Shown piece by piece: positions 1-13,367 of a stretch of 64,000 bases of DNA (position 1 is the stretch's first letter; each line of letters opens with the position of its first letter). The position numbers and the translations under genes were made by a program. The stretch is from the NCBI GenBank assembly GCA_947650285.1, contig CANTFL010001429.1, forward strand, positions 62,001 to 126,000, written 5' to 3'. This DNA comes from Hyaloperonospora brassicae. Taxonomy: Eukaryota; Oomycota; Peronosporomycetes; Peronosporales; Peronosporaceae. The notes below the pieces were generated by a model. The model was given only the letters and a program-made list of their open reading frames with translations. It made no database searches and was not told where the DNA came from.

Positions 1-3000
1 TCATCCACAAGCAGAAGCGAAGAATAGTGCAAAAAAGCGCATGCTTGACGAAATCGCGGAGAAGTCGCGATCCAGAAACTGCCACTCAATCGTCCACTTC
101 CCATTGCGCCCGGACTTGCCGACTTTCGGAGGGAATACTCGAATTCGTTTGTTGTTGTATAATCTTCTGCTCACGACATGTACTCGTAGGATAGGGTGGG
201 TTTCATCTTTGTGCTAACGTTAGAGAAAGTCGATCCCACTTGGGGTCAAGGCTTGGAGTTTGGTCGATTGCTACGGGAATATTCGTAAAGCGGCCCAGTT
301 AAGTGTCGATCTTGACCCAATCTCGACGATTGATCTTCGTCTGAGATCTCCCGATCTGTCCTGCAAGTACTTTTTTGTAGGATCTCGATCGAATTGAATC
401 CTCCTTTTGACCACTTGACCGCACTTGCACTTGTTCGTGTCAGAGGTAGCCGGATCGTTCCATCGATCGTGGCTGTCCTGTCCTACGTGTAACTTGCGAC
501 GTCTTATCGCAGCTGGGTAGAGTCTTAAGCTGACGTCATCCGCCCCTGTTCAACCAATACGGCGTGCGCTACTTGCAGCGAGGTTCGGTCGACGTTCTTG
601 GATGTCGGGACGCCAAAGATCCTGCACGGAAGAGAAGCCTTCGTCGCACGCGACCAGTAAATTCGAAGCCCTCAATGCTCAGTGGTCGAGCAAATAACCC
701 GAGTGGTTGATAGCGACCCCAGGTCATAATCAAGAGATTACAATATCTGAAGACGCTTAGTATCCTGAAACATGTTGGGAGGCCAATACAGGGTCCAACC
801 CGGCAAGATGTACATTTGTGTTGCGCAGATCGATCGAAGTCGAATTTCTAAATCATCTCATTACCGAGCGCATTAAAACTTCTTAACATTTGAAATTTTT
901 TCAACGATCCAGGTCTTATGCGACGAAGACGCGCGGCATCATTAAACACCAGGAGGACAATAAACGTTCCTGTCTGGATATGGTTGCCCGGCCTCGCGTT
1001 CAGATGAATGCAAGCCGGTAGGTCTCTACCGTCCGAACAGATCGATATCTGACTTATCAGTATGCTTCTGCTATCTTGTGGAATATTCTTCGAGTCACAT
1101 CAACTATTTGCAGGATTGCTCCCTTGACTACTTGTCAAAACTTCGTAGCGTGTACCCAAATAAAAGCGCCGCATCCGAAGCATTATCCATATGCTTCAAG
1201 ATTGCGTAAATGTGCGACCTTTGGGTATATATCCAAAATTGTGGATACATTCGAACATTGGATCACCTACCACTATTGTGTCTCGTGTGTTCAAAAAGTC
1301 AACTCCCTCGAGTAAATTCGAACAATTCTATCTGGCGCTTTGGGTCTAAACTTTGATATCATTGTCTCAAACCGATATTTAAGTACTTCCATGCCAGTTA
1401 CCATCTTTGGCATATTAGGTTGCTTTTCCGGTAACCGGTGGCACAGATCTCGAATATATAGTCGACGCATTTATCGTCATTTCGACATTCATCGACAACC
1501 TGTTCACAACATGGCGATGTTGATCATCTTAAGCCTCAAATGAGGTATTTTTCTTTACTTCGTATTATCTTGATTATGGACCTGAGCTTTGAAGAGGCAT
1601 TCATCTACTCGTGAACTCAGATCGGAGTCCACGCAACGAAGGTTGACTCATCTGAGTGGAGGTTGTGACATAGTTGTATTGTCTCCCAGCTTGAAAATGC
1701 GTCAGGTTTGCGACGTTGGTGGATGGACTATCGGTCTACGTCTTCATGACTCACCGAAAACATATTTTTCGCCCAATATCCGGGACGATAAGATCAATAA
1801 TCTCGCTCAAAATTAGCCATATATATTCCAATCATTTCAGAAGCTGAACTATTGTGTACGCCACGCCGTTATAATTCATAATTCATCAACTCATCGCATC
1901 GGTATACATGTTTTGCTATTTGTATACTTGAGTGCGTTTATTCTATTTATTTTTCTGCACCAGGTCGGTACAAGGTCCCAGAATGCCGCAGGTGCACTTT
2001 GGTGCAATCTACCGTCATAGGATTAATCGTCCATTTCATTTCACAATTTTACAAACAATGGCATTATTCTTTTGTCCGCACTTGATGGACGCCATTGCTC
2101 GTCAGAGTTTTGCATCGTTACTTTGCCACAACAGCGCCATGCCACGTTCGTCCTGCATTTAATCCTTTGCCGCAAATTTGTGTACTCCAAGAGATCAAGG
2201 GTAAGGTGCACGCATCTCCAGTGAGAGACTCTGCCTTAAGTGTGTGCGAATTGTCGATAAATACCTACTCAGACATGAACGAGGATTGAAATAAAGATGG
2301 TCAAATTAATCTATCGGTCGATGGTTTAGTGGCATAGCATCTCCTTTATCTTTACGTGCAGGCCAAAATAAAATTTCGAAATGGGTGGGGTGATCAAAAG
2401 CCGCTTACTCGAACGTAGTACATAGTCGTAGAGAGCGGTAAAATAAAAATGGTATGATCTGTCTACCAATTATGTTTCGACCTTCTGTCCCGCACATATA
2501 GCCACGATATATGTCGCTAGCTACATTGGAGACGTCACCATTAGTTACGCAGTCTCGAAGTCTTTATATATCGGCGACACTAAGTAAGAAAACTAGTCAC
2601 AAAACGAAAGCCTTAATCGTATCTGCGTTTGACTCAATTATCTGTATCACTTCCTGAGGCATATAAAGCGCGTCATCAGAAGAGCTAGCGATCACTTCCT
2701 TCATGGTACGCTAATCATTACGAGTGCACGGTAGCTCATTAGGACTTGTCGGTTGTGCGCCATACAAATGCGTGGGTAGAGCGGCCGTAATTGTGTAGAT
2801 TGTCATGGAGCATTGATCCGTATTTTGGATACTAATACCTCGCCTTACAACTGATATAATGAATGGATGTCAATGTAATTTTACTGGTTATCAGCTGTAC
2901 TGTCAATGTCCATCGACCCCCGACTCGTCGCACGCGCGACAATAATGGTCGGAGCACGTATACGACAAAGTCCCTTCATGCGTCGCCACCGTTCTTGTTT

Positions 3001-6000
3001 GGCGGACCGCCAAATGTCCAGGTTGATCACGCGCACACGCCATTGACTGCTTCCCGCTAGGAAATTACCCCGTCTTCCTATCGTCACGGCACAAGGCATC
3101 AGCGATATAGTGTTCGATTGCGTTCACGAATTTAGGAATTTTGATACTTTACTTGAGACATCAACTCCGTAACAAGGTGGCGGCCACACACATAAACAAG
3201 GATTTCGAACCTGTCCCAATCATTTTTTTCTGATCCGCGACACGAACTCTAGTACCGGCATAATCAGATAAAAAGCCAAACTCAACGTTTTCATTGCTCA
3301 TGTCTAGTCCAGATGCTCGTCGCATACTAACCACTTGTCTAGCTGACAGCTAGCGTGCTGACCGCTGGAAAGCGAGTAGAGTAGAATTTAGTTTAAGGCT
3401 AGTACTTCAGCTTGCAATCTCATTGTCTCCTAGCAGCAACATATATCGTCCATAAACGTCTCCACGAGCGAACAATTATACAGCAGCAGTTGCAGCGATT
3501 GTAAGTCGTAAGCCTTCGGCATATTTAAGTAAAAGCGATTCATGATCGCATTGGAGGTCCAATTTCAGTATCTGGAGAGAAGAACGGATGTGGAAACGTA
3601 GCGCGAAGCTTAGGTAACTGTACGAGTAGGCCTTCTCAAGTACTCGGGTCCGACGGGGTGTATCAATCGCTATCACGTGCAGTATTAGGTTGAATTTTCT
3701 GATACTGTCACGCAAGTCTGACTCCAATCAGTCCCGCGATATGACAGAGGTGTCCTGATAGAGCTGTAAGGCCGAAGGGGTTCACTACCTTTCTTTTGGT
3801 CAATCCACTCCAACTTCCTATCTATATTGCCGAATATCAATGCGCGAATCGCCGACCTAAAATGCGGTTGCAATCCCTATGATTGTAAAATTGATCATTC
3901 TCAAATTGTCTCTGTTTAAATGGGAGGTATATAATATCTTTAATAAAGTTGCGCGAGACGCACCGTATTATCTCGATACATTTTGTTGCAAAGAATTTGT
4001 TATAGGAAGGTGCGCATCCTTCGTGATGGTACGGTGACACCTACATATTGGGTAGATATATTAACCGCAGCATGCAATCCGTTATAAACGCAGAGTGAGA
4101 ATGATCATCTCGTTTCGGTTACAATCCCTCTCTCGTATTGACAGGGTAAAAAGAATAAGGTATGCTCATTTTATAAGATGGAGCGCGCAAATTTAGTGCT
4201 GTGCAAATTAGCATATATTTTGCTATCGTATCAAGATGCTGAGCAGTCGATATCAGAATCTTTGTCAACCCTCGTCGATAGACAGTGAAGTGTCGACACC
4301 CGAAACGTGCTTATGCATTGGAATGCATCAGGATCAGAAATTGCGCGATGTCACCGCTTTGCAGACTCGGTAAAATGTATCCAAACAAGTAGATTGAAAA
4401 TTAGAGAACTAATCGGTTGACATTGTTCGGCAACTTCATAATCTTTGATTAACTTGCCAGTCATTACGCGTCCGTCTCAACGACGTACAATTATTACTGA
4501 GTTGTGTTATGGTCGCGCTTTATAGACCCGTGTCGTGCTTCTTCCTATTTCAAGAACTACACAACGTAGCTAGATAAATGTTGTCTATATAAGAAAGTGA
4601 AATAGCAGGGGTAATAATGTTTCACTAACTTGAAGCACAGTATTTTACGCCAATTACATTATATACCAATTATTTTTTATACCAATCATTTTCGATTTTG
4701 GAACTGTTGAACGGGAATCGCAGCTGTCTTATGCACAGGATAACACCATAACCTATCAACTGTATCTTACGCGACCAAAAGTAGGAAGGCACAAGGTGTA
4801 AGTGACAGACTGTCTGGGCCGCCCGAGTCGCCAATTTTCGACAGCAGAAATCAGAGCTAAGGTAAAGAGAGATATCATTGCATATTAGTATTTCATAATT
4901 AGTAAGTTAGACGATGGAAAAGTCCCTCAATTCACGTTTTGATCAAAGACATCAAGTTGCACACATTGACAGATGAAGAGTCAGTTGCCTCACGCACAAC
5001 AGGACCCGTAGAGGATGAAGTATCACATGCGGACACGTTTTTACCGTTGGAAAAGGATTCAAAACGTCCTCTGTCAAAAGGAATTATTTTGGAAGGTAAT
5101 GGACAGGTCATGAAGGTTAAAGGTCAACGGTAAGATCTGTTTAAAGGTAGAGTTCGACCTCATCAATTGTCTATATTGTCAATAATGTTACAGGTGGGAT
5201 AAGGAAAGACGGACGCTACGCGAGACGATAAAGATATTAAGGCGGAAGGTAAAGAATATATGGAAGAGATATGAACCCAGTAAATGGCTACGGGGGGACT
5301 GGAAGGACTCCATATGCAACATGACTTGGTTAATTTGCAGCGTCGATGGCCAACATGTGTGCATATGTAGTTTTGACGTATGTATTACCGCTAAATATAT
5401 TTTACTTGTATCTCTACCTATTTTGTACGAGTGCAACAACGGACTCCTTTCCACATCCTCGCCTTAGACTGGCCCTTACTTATTTGTCAATCGCATAGCT
5501 TGAGGCAATGGCATCGATCTTTACAACTGAATTTCAATCATTTCTTATGCGCCAATTTGTTGTGAAATTATTGGGCGGTAAGTCACACTCTTACTATACA
5601 AGTACCCCGAATTAGCTGAATTTCCATTTATGCAATTTGATACTTCAATATGATTTACTTACAAACAATTGGATAGTTTGCAATTATAGAGGAACATCCC
5701 ATAATTAGCATTCAAGAAAAGGCAAAGTCAATACAGTAAATGAACTCGATGGACTCTGGATTTTAGAATGCTGACAAAATATTATCTCCATCCTCTCAGA
5801 GATATTTACAATCTGATTAAGTATGTGGCACATGTCCCCATATCATTTGGTGAGTTTTACATCACAGCAAAACATGCAGAGATTTAATAGATTCTCAATG
5901 ACTCATTCAAGTATTAATGCTTCGTTGAATGTTGCGGACGGACTGACGCTATTCAGTGTCGGTGCTCAGTCATTAAATAAATTTATCGGCAAAGATCAGT

Positions 6001-7955
6001 CGGTGATCCCAGGGATAGCTTAGCGTCGAATTCGGCAGTTTTACCGGTGCCGTGTAAAGATATCCGATGAGTTGGGACTAGGATGATACACCCAGTAACA
6101 CCTAAACAATCGACCGTTTCATTGCCGAGCACCTGTAGGTGGCACGCAGGATCTATTTCTTTAGCGTTTCATATTTGGTTGGGCTGTGCAGACTAAACAT
6201 TAAATAACTCTTGCGTCTCTCAAAGTGTTGCGAAGGTGAATATTTAGAAACAATCGAAGACAAGATTTATGCGGTAATAAAGGCCTTAAAGCAGAACCTT
6301 ATGCCACCGCTTGCGATACCCAGATTCTACTTAAGAATGCACAGATTTTTCTATTGCAGATAAAGTATTGCATATTAACCAAACTGACCAAAGCACGTTT
6401 GCTAAAAGGAATATAAAATGTAGCCTTTGCTTACAAACTAGTAACATTGATGATGTGCCTTCTACCACAAACAACACGTGTCCTCTAATTAAAAATTATA
6501 CCCCAAGTTTTGCTTCGTTCGTCTCGATGCATCCCAGCAAATTAGGCAGTCATGTTCTAAATCATACAGGAATTAACGTTTGCAACGGACACCGCACCTG
6601 GCCCATATTTATTGTTTTTAGTAAGCTTGCATCTCGACAAAACTGATTACGATATAACAATAGTATGTGTACCAATTTGCTAAAATGCGGCTAGCTACAA
6701 TAAAAAGTTTGACATACGAAATTTGATGGATACTCCAATTCGGCGCAAATAGCACATTACTGATAACGTATTGGCCACATCAAAATCTCGTCGAACGCTT
6801 CTTACACAAATTATTGGCGTCTGCAATCATGTAATTACATACGTAATTTCAGTAAGTCTGGTACCTGTTACACATACCTCATACTTATTTGAAGCCAAGT
6901 TCAAGCCATATTTTAAATATGAGCATCGACCGAACATTGATAGAATCTGATATGGATGAATATCGTCATTTCTCCGACCTTAATACGTGTTTCTAAACGA
7001 CGTAAGAGCGAATGGAATTTCAAAACGATTTTTTATCCAATTAGATAGTATATTCGCGTGTTTTTGGCCAACAAAAAGATGTAAGGGAAGGGGGGTATGG
7101 TGTACCGGCCCTTTCTACGTATCCGGTCGGAGAATAGCGCCAAATATGTATTTGTAAATACCAACATCAAGTCAAGGGTCTATCATTTGTATATTTGCGT
7201 GCTGTCCGACTTCATATGTGTATAATTGCTCTGTAGCCTGGAAGCTCCAAAAAATCTAGAGCGATTGATGTGAAGGCATTCGTGAGGTTCCTACTGTCTG
7301 AGAATACGGACCTAGATTATGTCAAGGGATGCATGCAAAACGACTACTATGAGCAGTGCATTGTGTCTGTAATGAATAAGTTCGGTATGTATCTTGTATT
7401 TAACGGGACAGGGGTGGCAAGCCGCTTACGAGATATTCTTGCATGCATTACTACTGACAAAAAAGAATTAGTTTCTATTCCAGTTCTCGCAGCTGCGGGC
7501 TTTACTCGAATCACGGCTTCTCAAATTGGGTAGCACGTTAGAGACTATTGTGTCACAAGAGAAGGTATTGGTTTTGTAAAGAAGGCCAATGCGTGTAAGA
7601 AGGATGACTTATAGCAAATGATGCGTCATTTGTATTCAAATGCATACTCGTCTAGTGATTTCTAACTTTGCTGTAACTTCTTTGGTACCTATTTAGCGCG
7701 CGTTGGACTGATCGGTCGTCCTCAAACATAATGTCTTTATTGATGCGACCTACTTATTCTTCGTACGCTTCATTTTCATAAAAACGTGCTAAGAGCAGGA
7801 AATCTCGATATAAACCACCGACGACTTCGCCACGTGCCCGCTGCACGCCATCACGTTTGCTCTGATCACACAAGCAGCACCTTGTGCCGAACTTCTCGAC
7901 AACCTACCGAGTTAAACAGTGAACTTCCCACTTATAATCGGCCCTAAAACACCTT
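1..7955. other. Gene-poor A+T-rich intergenic DNA
   Basis: I see no supported gene here. Short open frames exist on both strands but none is longer than about 90 codons and none resembles a family I know. Two are slightly more protein-like. One at 4939-5133 (+) encodes a Lys/Glu-rich 64-residue peptide. One at 7270-7533 (+) encodes 87 residues with no upstream promoter or stop context that decides it. No LTR, tandem array or strong hairpin was noticed. The stretch is probably decayed repeat and intergenic DNA. Confidence 0.55.
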
Positions 7956-8163
7956 AGCTCGACGTTTTGATCACCTAGAGGCTTCGTGCGGCCTTCAATC
8001 TGCTGCAACCTCAGTTACAGACAGCTCGACGTTTTTGGTCACCCAGAGACTTCTTGCAGCCTCCAATCAGCTGCAAACTCAGGTACATACAGCTCGACGT
8101 TGTGACCGCCTAGAGGCTTCGTGCGGCCTCCAATCTGCTGCAGCCTCAGGTACAGACAGCTCG
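7956..8163. repeat. 67-bp minisatellite, three units plus a partial fourth
   Basis: Units begin at 7956, 8023 and 8091 with AGCTCGACGTT and a fourth starts at 8158. Each runs through a CCTAGAGGCTTCGTGCGGCC-like core, then CAATCTGCTGCA and CTCAGGTACAGAC. Unit lengths are 67, 68 and 67 bp and they differ at scattered positions, so the array is not very recent. It is richer in G+C than its surroundings. No coding role is evident. Confidence 0.85.
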
Positions 8164-8696
8164 CCATTAATTCACAATCACGTCATTTGACTTCTCGACC
8201 GCGTCGCCACTCGAGCTCGTGTAGCAGCTCACGTCACACTCGTTTTCTCGTGGCGGTGAACAGCACGCGAGCATATACACATAGCTCGCGGTGCCTGAAC
8301 AATGAGCACGTCAAACAAAGCGTTTAACTACGTGTCCAGAACCATGAACGAGGACCAAAGGTTGTGTAGGTTTTAGCGTCTAGAAGCCGTTTGAATCCGT
8401 GTCGCTCTCCGACTTAAGTCTCTTCGATACTTAAACCCAGGGCAGTATGCGCGAGGAGCAGGCGATGCTGTTCGCAAATTTTTCAAAGCCTCAGCGAGAA
8501 GAAGTATATTGTCAGTCAGCGCGTTCTTGGACTTGCTTATGGCGTACCTAATTTTGCATTTCCCGCTAATGAAAGAGACAAACCCCAACGGACCAGCTAT
8601 AACGATCTTGATAACCTGAGTGCTGGACTCTGGTCACATCCTTGCCGATTTGCTTGCATTGTACACGCATCGTCTCCCTGTTCAAAGGAACATAAA
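8164..8696. other. No gene recognised
   Basis: This stretch lies between the 67-bp array and the decayed frame starting near 8697. A 71-codon frame on the minus strand (8373-8588) has no recognisable motif. I see nothing else. Confidence 0.4.
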
Positions 8697-9321
8697 GAAC
8701 AAAAGAAGAACTATCCAAAAAGTCTAGCACAGAGTCTGACGAATGCTATGTCATTCGCCACCTAATTTCTGTCACTGATCACTTTATCCGACATGCAAGA
8801 CGCCTAGATGAGCGCATGGATGCGCTAGAGACTAAACCCGATAACGTGCGGCATCCAAGCAAAAAAAACGTACAGAGAGGAAGATCAAAACGTAAGCAAA
8901 TCTACAAAGAACAGATAGCAGTCGTCGTTTACTCAACTTCGTCCAGTGTGGCCGATTGGTTCGCGCGTGACCCGCGCTTAAGAAGCGCCCATCTTGAAAA
9001 TTAAAAGAAGTCGGACTCGAAGCTGCTCCCCCCATTCATGAAGCTGTTCCTTGAGCCAGGCATCACGATGGACGAGCAAATGACAACGTCACGCAACGAC
9101 ATATTGACGCTCGGCTTACAGGCAGGATCAAGAGTGTTGGCGTTCTTCGGCAAGCGCAGCATCGATTCGAAAGGAGCAAATACTGTGCTGAAACAAATTC
9201 GCGCGGTCCATCGAACCGGAGAAACTAACGGTAAAATCGAGCGTTATCTCAGTCTTTTCTGGTTTGGCGCGATCGTTTAACCATCTCCTGGACTCACACG
9301 ATATATTCTTGAATTTTTTAA
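8697..9321 (+). pseudogene. Decayed reading frame of a multicopy oomycete-type protein, function unknown
   Basis: One plus-strand frame stays coding-like from about 8697 to 9321, broken only by stops at 9002-9004 and 9278-9280. An in-frame Met lies at 8816. The first part has an amphipathic helix-like stretch containing DERMDALETK. After the first stop the frame continues through PPFMKLFLEPG, then GANTVLKQIRAVHR and a Gly-Ala-Ile-Val that runs into the second stop. From memory, proteins with a motif like MKLFL followed by KGxxxVLKxxRxLH are abundant in Phytophthora genomes as uncharacterised repetitive proteins. That link is recollection, not a search. Two in-frame stops and no identifiable start or promoter make it a pseudogene. 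It could also be part of a transposable element. Confidence 0.45.
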
Positions 9322-9547
9322 GGCAATATAGTTATAAACACACGAAGCTTAATCCTCATAACAATAGATTGATTCTATCAAAGACTTTTTCACGTACAAA
9401 TGCGAAAAAAAGGGTTGTCTACAATTCAATTCATGGTAAGTACGATACATCAACTTTGTACCCATTATACTATACGTTGGTGGGTCAGACTTTATATGGC
9501 ATGGCATAGCGTAGGGCCTGCGTCTTTTAGTGCCATTTGTAAGCATT

Positions 9548-9595
9548 GTGAGCCATAAATGGTATTTTCTATTAAAAAAACCATTTATAGCTCAC
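9548..9595. repeat. 16-bp imperfect inverted repeat with a 16-nt loop
   Basis: GTGAGCCATAAATGGT at 9548-9563 pairs with ACCATTTATAGCTCAC at 9580-9595, with one mismatch. The loop is A/T-rich. It may be the remnant of a tiny hairpin element. No gene end abuts it that would make it a terminator. Confidence 0.7.
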
Positions 9596-11750
9596 TATCT
9601 ATAAATTTGCAATTTGAATTGAGGGTTTATGCTTTAAAGACCTAGCCATATCACAAGAAGAACTACATCTTTGGCCATTGACCTGAAGTCGTGCCATAAA
9701 AGAGACTTAACCCAACTGACCTAGGGTGCTGTCAAGGTTGTTTTCATTTTTAAGGATGATTATATATAGCGAATATAGAGGGGATGTCGAGCTGAAACGC
9801 GGCCAGTTTAGACGAAGAAATTTTATGTGGTTTCTGCAGATACCTCGTCTTAGAATGAGCATTTTTGTGCGTCATCTTCGAACGTGATACGAATTGCGGT
9901 GGGGTTTCGACGCACATAAATGCGATATATTTGAAGTGAACAACAGCAAGGAAGCGTTTGTTCTCGTTCGTGGACTTAAAATGCCCTAAGTTGGTGTTGG
10001 CAAGCTCACTGGCGAAGTTGCCCATCTACACTGCTCGGCTAATGTCAATGCGTTAGCGCACTAATCTTTACTAAGCATGAAAAATCAAGACAGGGGTCAA
10101 ACTAGAGATTAATCTCTTACAGGATGATTTTCGTCGTCATTTTATTGAATACCCCGTATCTATGGTAAGGCTTCGTTTTAAGCTGACACGTAGGATCTAG
10201 TAATTAGTAACGTCAATCAACGTTTCAACGGAGAGTATTCTGAGCATTCACACCCGCATGTAGCTCTATATATAGACCATGCTGTCTATAGTATTCTAGT
10301 CAAGATGCTGGTGCGATTCAATCGTCAATCTTCTCATCTGGTCATAGGGAACGGACGAATATTCTAAGTCTTATAATAACCGGGTGAGCCATATTCATGT
10401 CATTGACCCATGTTGTGCTCGTGCTAATATTGTTACAGCTTACAATATGTACGAACATTCATCCTTGTACGTAAATGTAGATGAATTAGACCTTCGAAGG
10501 TAATATGTAGCACCGCTTCACTAATTGATTGATATATGCCATGTTATCTATTAAATAAACGACAAATCGCTGCTGTTCGAGCGCAGTGGAGGTGAGCGAG
10601 ATGTAACACATGGTATTAGTTTGCTTATCTTGTTTAGGTAAGACGATCTAGGATTTACTAAAGCCACCGAGATATAATTACAGTAAATACAAATTAACTT
10701 ATCGATCGTTATAATCGCTTCTTGTTCAGACGGTTATCCCCTACCTCTACACGTATAGTTTACATGAGGTATGGGAGCACACTTCCTTGCACTGTCATCA
10801 GTGCGAACGACTTACTAATTATGTCGTATGAGTGTGCCTCATTACACGTACGCATGATAGTCTAAGCACAATGATACCTATGCACTCTCTACCTCCACAA
10901 GTCGGATTATAAAAGAAAAACGCTACATACATGGACTAACCCCAACGTTAAATATAAATCTTGGGTTATTAGATTGTGAGACGATTGTCGCCCGATTTGA
11001 CGTGGACGCCAGCTAATTCTTAGCGAATAAAAATGATCAATTGGGTCTATTTTGCTGCAAAACAATGGTAGCCTAAGAACGGTATATTGACGTTCGTTAA
11101 AGCGAGAAAGAAGCTTAAAAGGTCTCGACTGCACTATGAAGATTGCAGGAACGACAACCGATTTATCTACTACGAAGTGGCGACTCTATTGTACCAAGTA
11201 AATCTTGAACCTCAATTGTAATCGGCAATGAATCTGTGATATGTCATGCCCTCTCCGGTGGAGCATGTGCCTTGTATTAGCAAATAAAAGTCGGGTATAA
11301 ATTAATGTGCGCGCAATGTGACTTCAGGGAGATTACGCTCCTTTTAATTCTACTAAGGTCGAATATTTGGTAGGGTTGTTCTCATATGATGACATTGCGC
11401 ATCAGCATAGATTTGTAGCTGTTCAATGATGCTTGTCTTACTATCTTATATTCTATGAATCACCCATCAAATGAGGAACGGCGCGTTTTACGGCGATCGG
11501 TGCCGCTTACATTTACACAGGATTTCGGAAGGACGCAATATGAATTGTAGATCTATTCGTTCGCCACATCAGTAGTGTAGCGGGCTTGTTAAAAACGCAA
11601 GCATCTCAGTGTGCAAACATCAACTTTGATATCAAAAAAGCCGGCTGCGTTTTTCAAGCTATAACACTGGAATACGTCGAATGGAAAAGATTGTTATGGT
11701 TTATATTCCTCGTGACGACCATCATCTTATTCACACGTGCTATATCTATA

Positions 11751-11898
11751 CAATTGTCGAAACGTCTTCATAATGGAATCATCTCTTGTGTTTCAAAATT
11801 ATCCAAGCTGATGTACAGGTATATCAATCCAATTGTCGAAACGTCTTCATAATGAAATCAGCTCTTGTGAATCAAAATCATCCAAGCTGATGTATAGT
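11751..11898. repeat. Tandem duplication, period 79 bp
   Basis: CAATTGTCGAAACGTCTTCA starts at 11751 and again at 11830. Similarity continues through ATCCAAGCTGATGTA in both copies with a handful of substitutions. This is an old local duplication with no evident function. Confidence 0.8.
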
Positions 11899-13367
11899 GA
11901 ACTTATGGTCTACTTACCGACCCGTTATTAAGACGATACGCATGCCGAAATACGCGCATCAAAGATTGCGACTGCATTTTCCATCGTACCTCGAGTCTAC
12001 CGTGATAGATACACGGATCATGTTTGACCAGCTCACGTTACTGGACATTCCTTGGCCATGCGTCAGTGGCACGCAATGCCTTCGAAAAATGTCTTCATCC
12101 CGCATAACCCCACTGTAACCGAATGTTATCTGATAACGCTTTTGTTTTGTATTGTATTTACGTGCTCTACATCGTGTTAGCTTGAGTTCCAATTCTTTCA
12201 TTGTGCTGATGCATTATGAGTTAAACTTTGTATATTACCGACATTCGCGGAACAGGCAACTCGGGTGTTACATAAGTTTTGTCGCATCCGAGCATCTTGG
12301 CGCCTTGGGCTGTCTCGGTCAGGATCCTCGTCGCATATACCATCTCCTCGAATGTGCAGCATCTTAAGGTTTTAAATGATGTACGTAGTGGGAAGTAATG
12401 AGCTTGTGTCCATGAATGGACCGCATAAAGCCCCTTCTCGTTTCGACCGGACTCGAATTACGCATGTCACATCGCACGCGTGTCTCGGTGTGTGGGTGTA
12501 TGCGATGCAAGTTCACGCAGTATAATACGCCGGTATGCGATATGACATTCGCGATCAAGCCAGACGATTATTGCGCAACGTAGATGCAAAAAAGAAAAAT
12601 TGACGTGGTCATCACGTATCGTACAATGGAAGAAGCAGATTTGCAATAGTGGGTGAAGTGAGTGTCCCGATGTCGCCATTATAGGATCGGTCTTAAAACT
12701 GGTAATCCATTAGAAGGGCGAAACTCGATCATTTAACGGAATGTAAGCTAGACGCTCTACGAAATTAATATTTGTGTTGCTGTTACCCGAAATGACTGTT
12801 GTGATGCTGAGAAGGATGTATTCGTGACGGAATTCTCGTCCTGGTCGGTAACGTACTACGACACAATGCTTCGGCTATCAATTAGTTGACCATGTAGGTG
12901 CTTAAACGATACAGGGGACAGTCAAATGAAACCGTCTTTACTCCAACGACGCAAAGGTACGCTATGGAAAGACCAGGCTCATTACATTCATTAAACCCTG
13001 AAGCCGGCAGATGATGAAGTAATAACTGTTCTAGATACCGTTATCCGGCTAGTTTTTTGTCGAAACTGTAGTTTTTCATACACAAGTATCACTGATATGC
13101 TAACAGATGATTCAGCTTATAGAAAAGTCCATGCTTTGAATGCAGTAGAACGCTCTGACTTCTTGAGTTTGTAGTTAAAAATAAAGACTATAAAACGAGC
13201 ATTGAAATTATCTCGTTAAATTTGCAACATGGTAATATATTTAGTAATAAACGGGAACGTACACAACATGTCAAGAGTTTTATCAAATCCGAGCGTCACG
13301 TGTACACTGTTTCGCGAAGCTCTCCACGCAACAAGTCTCACAGTGAGACCAGTCCACATCTATCGCC

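Larger units (their letters stand above)
9322..13367. other. Gene-poor A+T-rich intergenic DNA
   Basis: No gene is supported. The stretch holds one imperfect hairpin (9548-9595) and one 79-bp tandem duplication (11751-11898). The frame at 11586-11852 (+) has a short hydrophobic segment but overlaps that duplication and resembles nothing I know. The rest is featureless to me. Confidence 0.5.

Noticed and set aside
7270..7533. Possible tyrosine-recombinase (Crypton-like) fragment because of a KFGMYLVFN phrase
   Set aside because: A single short phrase; no catalytic R, H-x-x-R or Y motifs nearby.
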